Source: Amycolatopsis jiangsuensis (GTDB taxonomy: Bacteria; Actinomycetota; Actinomycetes; Mycobacteriales; Pseudonocardiaceae). From it: 64,000 bases of DNA. The stretch is from positions 7,342,501-7,406,500 of the forward strand of contig NZ_JACHMG010000001.1 of the NCBI RefSeq assembly GCF_014204865.1, read 5' to 3'. The translations under genes and the position numbers were made by a program. Positions 30,601-38,029 of this stretch are shown here, in pieces. Positions within the stretch are counted from its first letter, which is position 1. Every line of letters starts with the position of its first letter. The notes below the pieces were generated by a model. That model did no database searches and was not told the DNA's origin. It saw only the letters and a list, made by a program, of their open reading frames with translations.

Positions 30601-33600
30601 TGTGGCTCTCGCGGGTGGGCTTGAGGGTGCGGATGTGGTGCAGCCTGCGTTGTGGGCTGTGATGGTGTCGCTTGCGGCGGTGTGGCGGGCGGCGGGTGTG
30701 CGTCCGGACGCGGTGGTGGGTCACTCACAAGGTGAGATCGCGGCGGCGGCGGTGGCGGGGCACCTCTCGCTCGATGACGCCGCCCGAGTGGTTGCTCTAC
30801 GCAGCAAGGCGCTCACGGCGTTGGCCGGGCGTGGCGGCATGATGTCGATCGCGGAACCGGCGGATGCGGTGCGGGAGCGGATCGTGCCGTGGGGTGACCG
30901 GATTTCGGTGGCCGCGGTGAATGGTCCGGTGTCCACTGTGGTCAGTGGCGAGCCGGATGCGTTGCGGGAGCTGGCCGAGAGCACTGACGTGCATACGCGG
31001 ATGGTTCCGGTGGATTACGCCTCGCACTCTGCGCAGGTTGATGAGCTGCGGGACGAGATCATCCAGCGGTTGCAGGGAATCGAGCCGCGCGAAGGCGAGA
31101 TTCCGCTGGTCTCCGCGATGAGTGGTGAGTGGAACCCGACGATGGATGCGGAGTACTGGTACGCCAGTCTCCGCGAGACGGTGGAGTTCGAGCGCGCCAT
31201 CCGGATCGCCGGCGAGCGGCACTCGGTGTTCGTCGAGGCCTCACCGCACGCGGTGCTGACAGGGGCGATCGCGGACACCCTCGACGCACCTGTGGTCGCC
31301 GGGACGCTGCGCCGGGACGACGGTGGCGCCGAGCGCCTGCTGACGTCGTTCGCCGAGGCGTACGTGCACGGCGTGCCGGTCGACTGGGCCGCTGTGCTGG
31401 GCGGTGGCGCGAACACGCCGTTGCCCACTTACGCTTTTCAGCGGCGCCGCTACTGGCCCGCGGAACCGGAGCCGAAAACCACCGTCGCGGCAAGTGGTGC
31501 GGAGGGCCGGTTCTGGGCCGCCGTCGATCGTGGCGACCGCACGGAACTGGCGGACCTGCTGGCCTTCGACGGCTCCGGCCTCGATGACGTGCTGCCCGCC
31601 CTGACCTCCTGGCGCCACCGGGAACAGGCCGATTCCACCGTCTCGGACTGGCGCTACCGCATCGACTGGGCCCCGATCGCCGAGACGCCGGCGGTGCTGT
31701 CCGGCACCTGGTTGATCGTCGGCGAAGCTCCGAAGCTCGCGAACGCGATCCGTGGCCGCGGCGCCGAGGTGATCACCCTCGACGTCGCGGTCTTGGACCG
31801 GGACACGCTCGCCGAGGCGCTGAGCGGGCTGCCGCCGGTGGACGGGGTGGTGTCCGCGTTCGCGCTGGACGAGACGCCGCTGGCCGCGTTCCCGACCGTC
31901 GCCCGTGGCGTCGCGGGCACGCTGGTCCTCGTGCAGGCCCTCGGCGACGCCGGGGTCACGGCGCCACTGTGGGTACTGACCAGCGGCGCCGTGAGCACCG
32001 GGGCGAGCGAGGTGCTGACCAGCCCGGTGCAGGCCCAGGTGTGGGGCCTCGGCCGGGTCGTCGGCCTGGAGCACGCCGGCCGCTGGGGCGGGCTGCTCGA
32101 CCTGCCGCCCGCGTGGGACGACCGCATCGCGTCCAAGGTCTGCTCGGCGCTGGCCGGGCACGAGGACCAGGTCGCCGTGCGCGCGTCCGGCAGCTTCGCC
32201 CGTCGCCTGGTGCGCTCGGGCACCCGGCGTCCCGCCGGAGCAGGGTGGACGCCACGGGGCACGGTGCTGCTGACCGGGGGCACCGGGTCCATCGGCGGCC
32301 GGGTCGGTACCTGGCTCGCGGACCGCGGTGCGCCCCGGGTCGTGCTGACCAGCCGTTCCGGCCCGTCCGCGGAAGGGGTGGCGGATCTCGCCGCGGAGAT
32401 CGCCGTCGGCGGGTCCACAGTGGACGTCGTGTGTTGCGACACCGCCGACCGCACACAGGTCGCCGAGCTGCTGGAGACGATCGCCGCGACCGGTCCCGCG
32501 CTCAGCTCGGTACTGCACTCCGCGAACGCCGTCTACGTGACGCCCTTGGACAACACCAGCGTCGAGGGACTTTCGGTGTCGCTGGGCGCGAAAGCCGCCG
32601 GTGCCCGGCATCTCGACGAGCTGACCGCCGACCTGGACCTCGACGCGTTCGTGCTGTTCTCGTCCATTTCGGCCACGTGGGGCAGCAACGACCACGGTGC
32701 CTACGCCGCGGGCAACGCGTACCTGGACGCCCTCGCCGAAGACCGTCGCGCGCGGGGCCTGCCGGGCACGTCGATCGCTTGGGGTGTTTGGGACACCCGC
32801 GACTGGGACGCCGTGAACGCGGTCCTGGAGCAGCGCCCGGGCAGCGTCACGCCGGAACGTCTGCTGCGCCAGGGGATGAACTTCCTCGAACCCGGCCGGG
32901 CGTTGACGGCGCTGGGTCAGGTGCTGGACGACGACGAGACGTTCCTGGCCGTCGCCGATGTGGACTGGGAGCGGTTCGCGCCGGTGTTCACCGCGGCGCG
33001 CGAACGGCCGCTGCTGGAGCGGATTCCGGAGGCGCGCGAGCCCGAAGCAGCCGCGACCGAGCCGGGAGAAACCAGCGATCTGGCGGCGAAACTGGCCGAC
33101 GCGGACCCGGCCGAGCGACTGCGGGTGGTGGCGGAACTGGTTCGCGGCCACGCGGCGGCGGTCCTCGGGCACGGCGCCGCGGAGGAGGTCCCGGCGGGCC
33201 GCGCGTTCCGCGACCTCGGCTTCGATTCGCTGACCGCGGTCGAGCTGCGTAACCGGATCGGCGCGGCGACCGGACTGAAACTGCCGTCCACAGTGGTCTT
33301 CGACTATCCGAACCCCATGGTGCTGGCCAAGGAGATCGTCGAACGCGTCTTCGGTGCCGCCGCGCCGGTGATCACGCACAGCCGTGACGTGTCGACGGAG
33401 CCGATCGCGATCGTCGGCATGGGCTGCCGCTACGCGGGTGGCCTGCACGATCCCGACGCTCTGTGGGACCTGCTGGTCTCGGGTGGCGACGCGATCACCG
33501 GCTTCCCCGCCGACCGTGGCTGGGACACCGACGGCCTGTTCGACCCGAACCCCGACAACCCGGGCACCTCTTATGTGTCGCAGGGTGGTTTCCTGCACGG

Positions 33601-36600
33601 CGTCGCGAACTTCGACGCCGGATTCTTCGGCATCAGCCCGCGCGAGGCGCTGGCGATGGACCCGCAGCAGCGGCTCCTGCTGGAGGTTTCGTGGGAAACG
33701 CTGGAGCGCGCCGGAATTGACCCGGAGCGGCTGCGCGGCTCGGCGACCGGCGTCTTCGCGGGTGCGGCGCCGTCCGGGTACCTCGGCTCGGGGGAGTTCG
33801 ACGGCGTGGAAGGACACCTGATCACCGGCAACACCGGGAGTGTCCTTTCCGGGCGGATCTCCTACACGCTCGGTCTGGAAGGTCCGGCGGTGACGATTGA
33901 CACGGCGTGTTCTTCTTCGCTGGTGGCGTTGCACTTGGCGGCGCAGGCGCTGCGGGCTGGTGAGTGTGAGCTGGCGTTGGCCGGTGGTGTGATGGTGATG
34001 GCGGATCCGACGGAGTTCGTGGGTTTCTCGCGGCAGCGGGTGCTTGCGGCGGATGGCCGGTGCAAGGCGTTCGCTGCTGCGGCTGACGGGATGGGCATGG
34101 CCGAGGGTGCGGGGATGGTGCTGCTGGAGCGGTTGTCGGATGCGCGGCGTAATGGGCATGAGGTGCTGGCGGTGGTTCGGGGTAGTGCGACGAATCAGGA
34201 TGGTGCGTCGAATGGTTTGACTGCGCCGAACGGTCCTTCGCAGCAGCGGGTGATCCGTGCGGCGCTGGCTGGCGCCGGTCTGTCCACTGCGGATGTCGAC
34301 GTTGTTGAGGCGCATGGCACGGGTACGGCGCTGGGTGATCCGATCGAGGCGCAGGCGTTGTTGGGGACGTATGGGCAGGACCGGAGTGAGCCGTTGTGGT
34401 TGGGTTCGGTGAAGTCGAATATCGGGCACAGTCAGCAGGCCGCTGGGGTGGCGGGTGTGATCAAGATGGTGCAGGCGTTGCGGCATGGGAAGTTGCCGGC
34501 GACGTTGCATGTGGACGAGCCGTCGCCGCACGTCGACTGGTCGTCCGGCCGGGTCGAACTGCTTCGCGAACTCGTGGACTGGGCACCGGGCGAGCGGCCG
34601 CGCCGCGCCGGGGTGTCCGCGTTCGGGATCAGCGGCACCAACGCGCACGTGATCATCGAGGAGGCGCCCGCGGGAGAACCGGCCGGCGACCCGCGTGTGC
34701 CGGCGATCGTGGCGCGGGCGTGGCCGATCAGCGCACGTTCGGCGGACGCGCTCGCCGAGCAGGCTGCCCGGCTGCGGGATCACTTCCTCACCCACACCGA
34801 GCTGGAGCACGCCGACGTCGGGTACTCGCTGGCCACCACGCGGTCGGCCTTCGAGCACCGTGCGGTCGTGCTGGGTGAGCCGGTCGAGGGACTGGCAGCG
34901 GTCGCGAAGGGACGGTCGGCGCCCGGTGTGGTGTCGGGTGTCGTCCCGGCCGCCGGAGCGGGGCGGGTCGGGTTCCTGTTCGCCGGCCAGGGCAGTCAGC
35001 GCGCCGGGATGGGGCGCGAGTTGCACGCCGCCAGTCCGGTGTTCGCGGCAGCGTTCGACGAGGCGTGCGAGCTCATCGAGGCCGAGCTGGGACACCCGAT
35101 CCGCGACGTCGTCCTCGGCGACGGCGAGGACGAGCGCGCGGACCGGACGCTGTACGCGCAGACCGGCCTGTTCGCGGTCGAGGTCGGGTTGGTCGCGTTG
35201 CTGGCGGAGTGCGGTCTCCGGCCGGACGCCGTGGCCGGGCACTCGGTCGGTGAGATCGCGGCTGCGCACGTGGCTGGGGTGCTGTCGCTGGAAGACGCTG
35301 CACGGCTGGTGGCGCACCGTGCTCGCTTGATGCAGGCATTGCCGGGTGGCGGCGCGATGGCGGCGATCGGCGTGGCGGACATCGAGGTGCCGAAAGGTGT
35401 TTCGGTGGCCGCGGTGAACGGTCCCGGGTCGGTGGTCGTGTCCGGTGACGAGGACGCGGTCGACGCGCTGGTCGAGGAGCATCGAGCGGCCGGGCACCGG
35501 GTGCGGAAGCTGCGGGTGAGTCACGCGTTTCACTCGCACCGCATGGATCCCGTACTTGGCGAGCTGACCACGGTGGCCGAAAGCCTCACCTTCGACAGCC
35601 CGCGCATCCCGTGGATCGGCGCGCTGGACGGTGCACCGGTCGAAGCTCCGACGGCGGACTACTGGCCCACGCAGGCCAGGCAAGCCGTACGGTTCGGCGA
35701 CGCGGTCGCATCGCTGGCCGCACAAGGGATTTCGATGTTCCTGGAGATCGGACCGGACGGCACGCTCTCCTCGATGGGCCCGGCAGTCACCCCCGACAGC
35801 ACCTTCCTTCCCCTACTGCGCAAGGACTCTCCGGCTCCGGAGGCATTCGTCACGGCGCTGGCGCAGGCTTACACACGTGGTCTGCCGGTGACCTGGGACG
35901 CCATCCTGACCGGACACAGGGTCGACCTGCCGACGTACGCGTTCGACCAGCAGCGCTTCTGGCCGAAACCGTTGTCGGCCAAGCCCACCGTGACGAGCGG
36001 AAGCGAGGGCGAAGCGCGGTTCTGGGCGGCCGTCGAGCACGGTGACACGGACATGTTGACCGAGGCGCTGGCGGTCGACGGGGACCGGCCGTTCCGGGAA
36101 GTGCTGCCCGCGCTCGCGTCGTGGCACCGCCGGGAACGCGACGACTCCACGACGGCCGCCTGGCGCTACCGGATCACCTGGGAGCCGGTGACCGAAGCCA
36201 AGGCCACGCTCGACGGAACGTGGCTCGTGGTCGCCGACCCCGCACGGGAGACACGCGACTGCGTGCGTGCGCTCACCGCGGCGGGTGCCGAAGTGGTCGA
36301 GGCAGGTTTCGACGCCGGGCACGCGGGCGATTACGCCGGGATCGTGGCGTTGCCCGCGTCCGGGGACGAGCCGGTGCCGGGTTTCCCGGTCGTGCCGCGC
36401 GGTGTCGGTCAGGTGCTGACTCTGGTGCAGGAAGGACTCGACGCGCCGGTGTGGGTCGTCACCGAGGGCGCGGTCGCGGCCGGGCCGGGGGAGGCCGTGG
36501 CGGATCCGGCTCAGGCACAGATCTGGGGCCTCGGCCGGGTGGCCGCGCTGGAGTTCCCCGAGCGCTGGGGCGGTCTGGTCGACCTCGGCTCTGAGGGGAA

Positions 36601-38002
36601 CGCGGCGAGCCTGGCCGCGGTGCTGTCCGGCGCGGAAGACCAGGTCGCGATCCGGCCGTCCGGGCTGCTGGCCCGGCGACTGGTGCGCGCGCCGCGTGCG
36701 GAGCTCACGCGCACGTGGCAACCGCGCGGCACCACGCTGATCACCGGTGGCACGGGCGGAATCGGCGGTCACCTCAGCCGGTGGATCGCCGGACGTGGGG
36801 CGCCGGAGCTGGCGCTGACCAGCCGTTCCGGGCCCGCGGCCGCGGGCGTGGCCGGCCTGGCCGCCGAACTCGCCGGCCAGGGCACCGCCGTCCGGGTTCT
36901 CGCCTGCGACACCGCCGAGCGGAGGCAGGTCGCCGCGATGCTGGAACGGTTGCCCGGCCTCACCGCCGTGGTGCACGCGGCCGGGATCGGCCAGACCACA
37001 CCGACCGCGGAGGTCACGCTCGAGGAGCACACGCGGGTGGTCGCGGCGAAGGTCGCGGGCGCGCGATGGCTGGACGAGCTGACCGGTGACCTGGACGTGT
37101 TCGTGCTGTTCTCGTCCATCGCGGCGACGTGGGGCAGTGCGCTCCAGCCGGCCTACGCGGCGGGCAACGCCTACCTCGACGCGCTCGCGGTGAACCGGCG
37201 GACGCGCGGGCGGGTGGCCACGTCGGTGGCGTGGGGCCTGTGGGATGGCGCCGGCATGGGCGCGGGCGCCGCTGGTGAGGAGTTCGCCCGCCGCGGGCTC
37301 GGGATGATGGACCCCCGCCGCGCGATCAGTGCGCTCGCGCAGGCCGTGGACGGCGGGGACACCGCCATCGCGGTCGCGGACGTCGACTGGGCACGGTTCG
37401 CCCCGGCGTTCACGGTGCGGCGGCCCAGCCCGCTGCTGGGCTCCCTGCCGGAAGCGTGCACTGCCGAAGAGGCGGAACCGGAAGTGGACGACGGGTTCGC
37501 GCAGCGGCTCTCCGTACTGTCCACTGTGGACCAGGTGCGGACCCTGGTGGACCTGGTGCGCGGCGAGGCCGCGGCGGCGCTCGGCTTCGCCGACGCGGGC
37601 CAGGTCGGCCAGGACCGCGCGTTCAAGGACCTCGGCTTCGATTCGCTGACCGCGATCGAGCTGCGGAACCGGCTGAGCGTGTCCACCGGGCTGGCCTTGC
37701 CGGCGACGCTGGTGTTCGACCATCCTTCCCCCGCGGCGCTCGCGGAGTTCCTGCGGGCGGAACTGGTGGGTGACAGCGCGGAGGCGGGGCTGCCCGAGCA
37801 GCTCGACCGGTTCGAGGCGCTGCTGGCCGGCGCGGAGGCGGACGAGCGCACGCACGAGCTGGTCGCGGCGCGGCTGCAGAAGGTCCTGGCGGCGTGGACG
37901 GACCGCGCCCGGGACGGGGACGAGGTCGTGAGCCGGATCGAGGCGGCGACGGACGACGAGATGTTCGACTTCATCAACACCGAGCTCGGCCGGTCGGAAT
38001 GA
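24632..38002 (+). CDS. Modular type I PKS, three extension modules G, H, I (each KS-AT-KR-ACP)
   Basis: The protein has 4456 residues from the ATG at 24632, overlapping the previous TGA by one base. An in-frame GTG lies directly before it; I prefer ATG by analogy with the preceding junction. N-terminal docking helix 1-33. Module G: KS 34-448, AT 545-823 with YASH (methylmalonyl), KR 885-1256 (IWGSGGLSGY, A1-like with Leu at 146), ACP Ser 1363. Module H: KS 1422-1843, AT 1947-2224 with YASH, KR 2340-2767 (WGSNDHGAY, A2), ACP Ser 2866. Module I: KS 2923-3347, AT 3446-3728 with HAFH (malonyl), KR 3844-4230 (WGSALQPAY, A1), ACP Ser 4338. The tail EMFDFINTELGRSE is a docking helix. No DH or ER is present. 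The order methylmalonyl/A1, methylmalonyl/A2, malonyl/A1 repeats that of modules D-E-F. Confidence 0.97.
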   Translation: MESQEKLFDYLKKASAELQETRRRLRGLEADRDEPIAIVGMGCRLPGGVRGPGDLWDLVAAGTDAVSPFPTDRGWDDGGDYARQGGFVHDATDFDAAFFGISPREALAMDPQQRLLLEVTWEALERAGIDPHSLRGSRTGVFAGASSAGYGTELTGGNTGAEGYLMTGNAGSVISGRVSYTLGLEGPAVTVDTACSSSLVALHLAVQALRNRECGLALAGGVTVMATAGTFAEFSRQQGLSADGRCRSFSEDADGTGWSEGAGVLVVERLTDARRNGHRVLAVVTGSAVNQDGASNGLTAPNGPSQQRVIRSALAAARISPEQVDVVEAHGTGTTLGDPIEAQAVLSTYGQDRSAPLWLGSLKSNLGHAQQAAGVAGVIKMVEALRHSRLPRTLHAGEPTSQVDWSAGNVRLLQEDVEWAAGERLRRAGVSAFGMSGTNAHVIVEEAPAAEPAEAIAAPEVLTTAATPWVLSGRTPEGLAAQAVRLREHLLRHPADRGDVAWSLATTRSAFEHRAVLRDDDALAALAERRPAPGLVTGRNGARGRTVFVFPGQGSQWLGMGRELSEVSPVFAARLAECREALAPYLDLDAAFAGELEGADVVQPALWAVMVSLAEVWRVAGVRPDAVVGHSQGEIAAAAVAGVLSLEDAARVVALRSKALTALAGRGGMLSIAEPADAVRVRIVPWGDRVSIAAVNGPVSTVVSGEPDALRELAESADVRTRMVPVDYASHSAQVDELRDEIVQHLQGIEPREGEIPLVSAMSGEWNPHMDAEYWYSSLRETVEFERAIRILGEGHGVFIEASPHAVLTAAIGDTLDEPVVTGTLRRDDGGARRLLTSFAEAYVRGVPVDWSSFLRGTVIDLPTYAFQRERFWPEAKPATAAEDWRYRIVWTQVGESAAAPAGRWLLLGDAPEVERALAERGVEVVTDVTETGLTGLTGAVAVEPTLAETLELVQQNLGAPLWVLTRGAVAAVPGEAVPAPEQAQLWGFGRVAALEHPERWGGLIDLPSTEDDRTAALLCAALAGVEDQVALRGSTTLARRLVHAPAPQRTQEWRPRGPVLITGGTGAIGGHVGRWLSGRGAEKLVLTSRSGPAAGVALAAELAESGTAVEVVACDVAERSQVAGLLDRTGVTAVVHAAGVGEGGPIAETTAADLVSAMRAKVDGARWLDELTGELDAFVVFSSGAAIWGSGGLSGYAAANAHLDALADSRRARGLAATSVAWGLWGGGGMVGGAAGAQLRGLGMRVMAPERGIDALARILDGDEPAVTVADIDWQKFAPTFTLRRTSPLIAGLPEVRTALSTEDEPGESASELGRRLAGLSREEQLRELTDLVRAEAAAVLGHTGVEALEPRRAFKELGFDSLTAVELRNRLTAASGLKLPSTLIFDYPNAAALAELLGSRLTGVHVGPDSARVTTIADGEPLAIVGMGCRFPGGATSPEQLWELLAAGTDTISAFPTDRGWEAVEQRYGDPDTTYVRQGAFIYDAPEFDAGFFGISPREALAMDPQQRMLLEVAWETLEGAGIDPASLRGSATGVFAGATYSGYGMGLEGGESGAEGYLMTGGLTAVISGRVSYTLGLEGPAVTVDTACSSSLVALHLAAQSLRSGECSMALAGGVAVLSTPGAFAEFSRQQGMAADGRCKAFAAGADGIGWGEGAGMLLLERLSDAQRNGHEVLAVLRGTAANQDGASNGLAAPNGPSQQRVIRAALADARLSTQDVDAVEAHGTGTALGDPIEAQAVLATYGQDRAEPLWLGSIKSNIGHPQTAAGVAGVLKMVLALRHGQLPPTLHAEQPSAEIDWTEGNVRLLTEAVPWPARERPRRAGVSAFGVSGTNVHVIVEEAPAAEPVVVERAPLVRAAVPAWVVTGRSKNGLAAQAGRLREHVLARPDLDPVDVAWSLVTTRSPFEHRAVVTGGDPAAALAAIATGQPAPGVVTGTVVPAGAGRTVFVFPGQGSQWLGMARELSEVSPVFAARLAECRDALAPYVDLDVALAGGLEGADVVQPALWAVMVSLAAVWRAAGVRPDAVVGHSQGEIAAAAVAGHLSLDDAARVVALRSKALTALAGRGGMMSIAEPADAVRERIVPWGDRISVAAVNGPVSTVVSGEPDALRELAESTDVHTRMVPVDYASHSAQVDELRDEIIQRLQGIEPREGEIPLVSAMSGEWNPTMDAEYWYASLRETVEFERAIRIAGERHSVFVEASPHAVLTGAIADTLDAPVVAGTLRRDDGGAERLLTSFAEAYVHGVPVDWAAVLGGGANTPLPTYAFQRRRYWPAEPEPKTTVAASGAEGRFWAAVDRGDRTELADLLAFDGSGLDDVLPALTSWRHREQADSTVSDWRYRIDWAPIAETPAVLSGTWLIVGEAPKLANAIRGRGAEVITLDVAVLDRDTLAEALSGLPPVDGVVSAFALDETPLAAFPTVARGVAGTLVLVQALGDAGVTAPLWVLTSGAVSTGASEVLTSPVQAQVWGLGRVVGLEHAGRWGGLLDLPPAWDDRIASKVCSALAGHEDQVAVRASGSFARRLVRSGTRRPAGAGWTPRGTVLLTGGTGSIGGRVGTWLADRGAPRVVLTSRSGPSAEGVADLAAEIAVGGSTVDVVCCDTADRTQVAELLETIAATGPALSSVLHSANAVYVTPLDNTSVEGLSVSLGAKAAGARHLDELTADLDLDAFVLFSSISATWGSNDHGAYAAGNAYLDALAEDRRARGLPGTSIAWGVWDTRDWDAVNAVLEQRPGSVTPERLLRQGMNFLEPGRALTALGQVLDDDETFLAVADVDWERFAPVFTAARERPLLERIPEAREPEAAATEPGETSDLAAKLADADPAERLRVVAELVRGHAAAVLGHGAAEEVPAGRAFRDLGFDSLTAVELRNRIGAATGLKLPSTVVFDYPNPMVLAKEIVERVFGAAAPVITHSRDVSTEPIAIVGMGCRYAGGLHDPDALWDLLVSGGDAITGFPADRGWDTDGLFDPNPDNPGTSYVSQGGFLHGVANFDAGFFGISPREALAMDPQQRLLLEVSWETLERAGIDPERLRGSATGVFAGAAPSGYLGSGEFDGVEGHLITGNTGSVLSGRISYTLGLEGPAVTIDTACSSSLVALHLAAQALRAGECELALAGGVMVMADPTEFVGFSRQRVLAADGRCKAFAAAADGMGMAEGAGMVLLERLSDARRNGHEVLAVVRGSATNQDGASNGLTAPNGPSQQRVIRAALAGAGLSTADVDVVEAHGTGTALGDPIEAQALLGTYGQDRSEPLWLGSVKSNIGHSQQAAGVAGVIKMVQALRHGKLPATLHVDEPSPHVDWSSGRVELLRELVDWAPGERPRRAGVSAFGISGTNAHVIIEEAPAGEPAGDPRVPAIVARAWPISARSADALAEQAARLRDHFLTHTELEHADVGYSLATTRSAFEHRAVVLGEPVEGLAAVAKGRSAPGVVSGVVPAAGAGRVGFLFAGQGSQRAGMGRELHAASPVFAAAFDEACELIEAELGHPIRDVVLGDGEDERADRTLYAQTGLFAVEVGLVALLAECGLRPDAVAGHSVGEIAAAHVAGVLSLEDAARLVAHRARLMQALPGGGAMAAIGVADIEVPKGVSVAAVNGPGSVVVSGDEDAVDALVEEHRAAGHRVRKLRVSHAFHSHRMDPVLGELTTVAESLTFDSPRIPWIGALDGAPVEAPTADYWPTQARQAVRFGDAVASLAAQGISMFLEIGPDGTLSSMGPAVTPDSTFLPLLRKDSPAPEAFVTALAQAYTRGLPVTWDAILTGHRVDLPTYAFDQQRFWPKPLSAKPTVTSGSEGEARFWAAVEHGDTDMLTEALAVDGDRPFREVLPALASWHRRERDDSTTAAWRYRITWEPVTEAKATLDGTWLVVADPARETRDCVRALTAAGAEVVEAGFDAGHAGDYAGIVALPASGDEPVPGFPVVPRGVGQVLTLVQEGLDAPVWVVTEGAVAAGPGEAVADPAQAQIWGLGRVAALEFPERWGGLVDLGSEGNAASLAAVLSGAEDQVAIRPSGLLARRLVRAPRAELTRTWQPRGTTLITGGTGGIGGHLSRWIAGRGAPELALTSRSGPAAAGVAGLAAELAGQGTAVRVLACDTAERRQVAAMLERLPGLTAVVHAAGIGQTTPTAEVTLEEHTRVVAAKVAGARWLDELTGDLDVFVLFSSIAATWGSALQPAYAAGNAYLDALAVNRRTRGRVATSVAWGLWDGAGMGAGAAGEEFARRGLGMMDPRRAISALAQAVDGGDTAIAVADVDWARFAPAFTVRRPSPLLGSLPEACTAEEAEPEVDDGFAQRLSVLSTVDQVRTLVDLVRGEAAAALGFADAGQVGQDRAFKDLGFDSLTAIELRNRLSVSTGLALPATLVFDHPSPAALAEFLRAELVGDSAEAGLPEQLDRFEALLAGAEADERTHELVAARLQKVLAAWTDRARDGDEVVSRIEAATDDEMFDFINTELGRSE
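26769..27144 (+). repeat. 376-bp exact repeat in the module G AT, copy 1 (copy 2 at 40194-40569)
   Basis: I compared this stretch base by base with 40194-40569 (offset 13425) and found no mismatch over 376 bases. It spans the YASH motif and the C-terminal part of the AT. Flanks remain nearly identical on both sides. Confidence 0.93.
34004..34545 (+). repeat. Near-identical KS segment in module I, copy 2 (copy 1 at 20838-21379)
   Basis: Partner of the module F KS segment, with exact blocks at 34004-34216 and 34334-34545. Confidence 0.9.
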
Positions 38003-38029
38003 CCGGGACGGCGCTGCGGTGCGGCGAGG

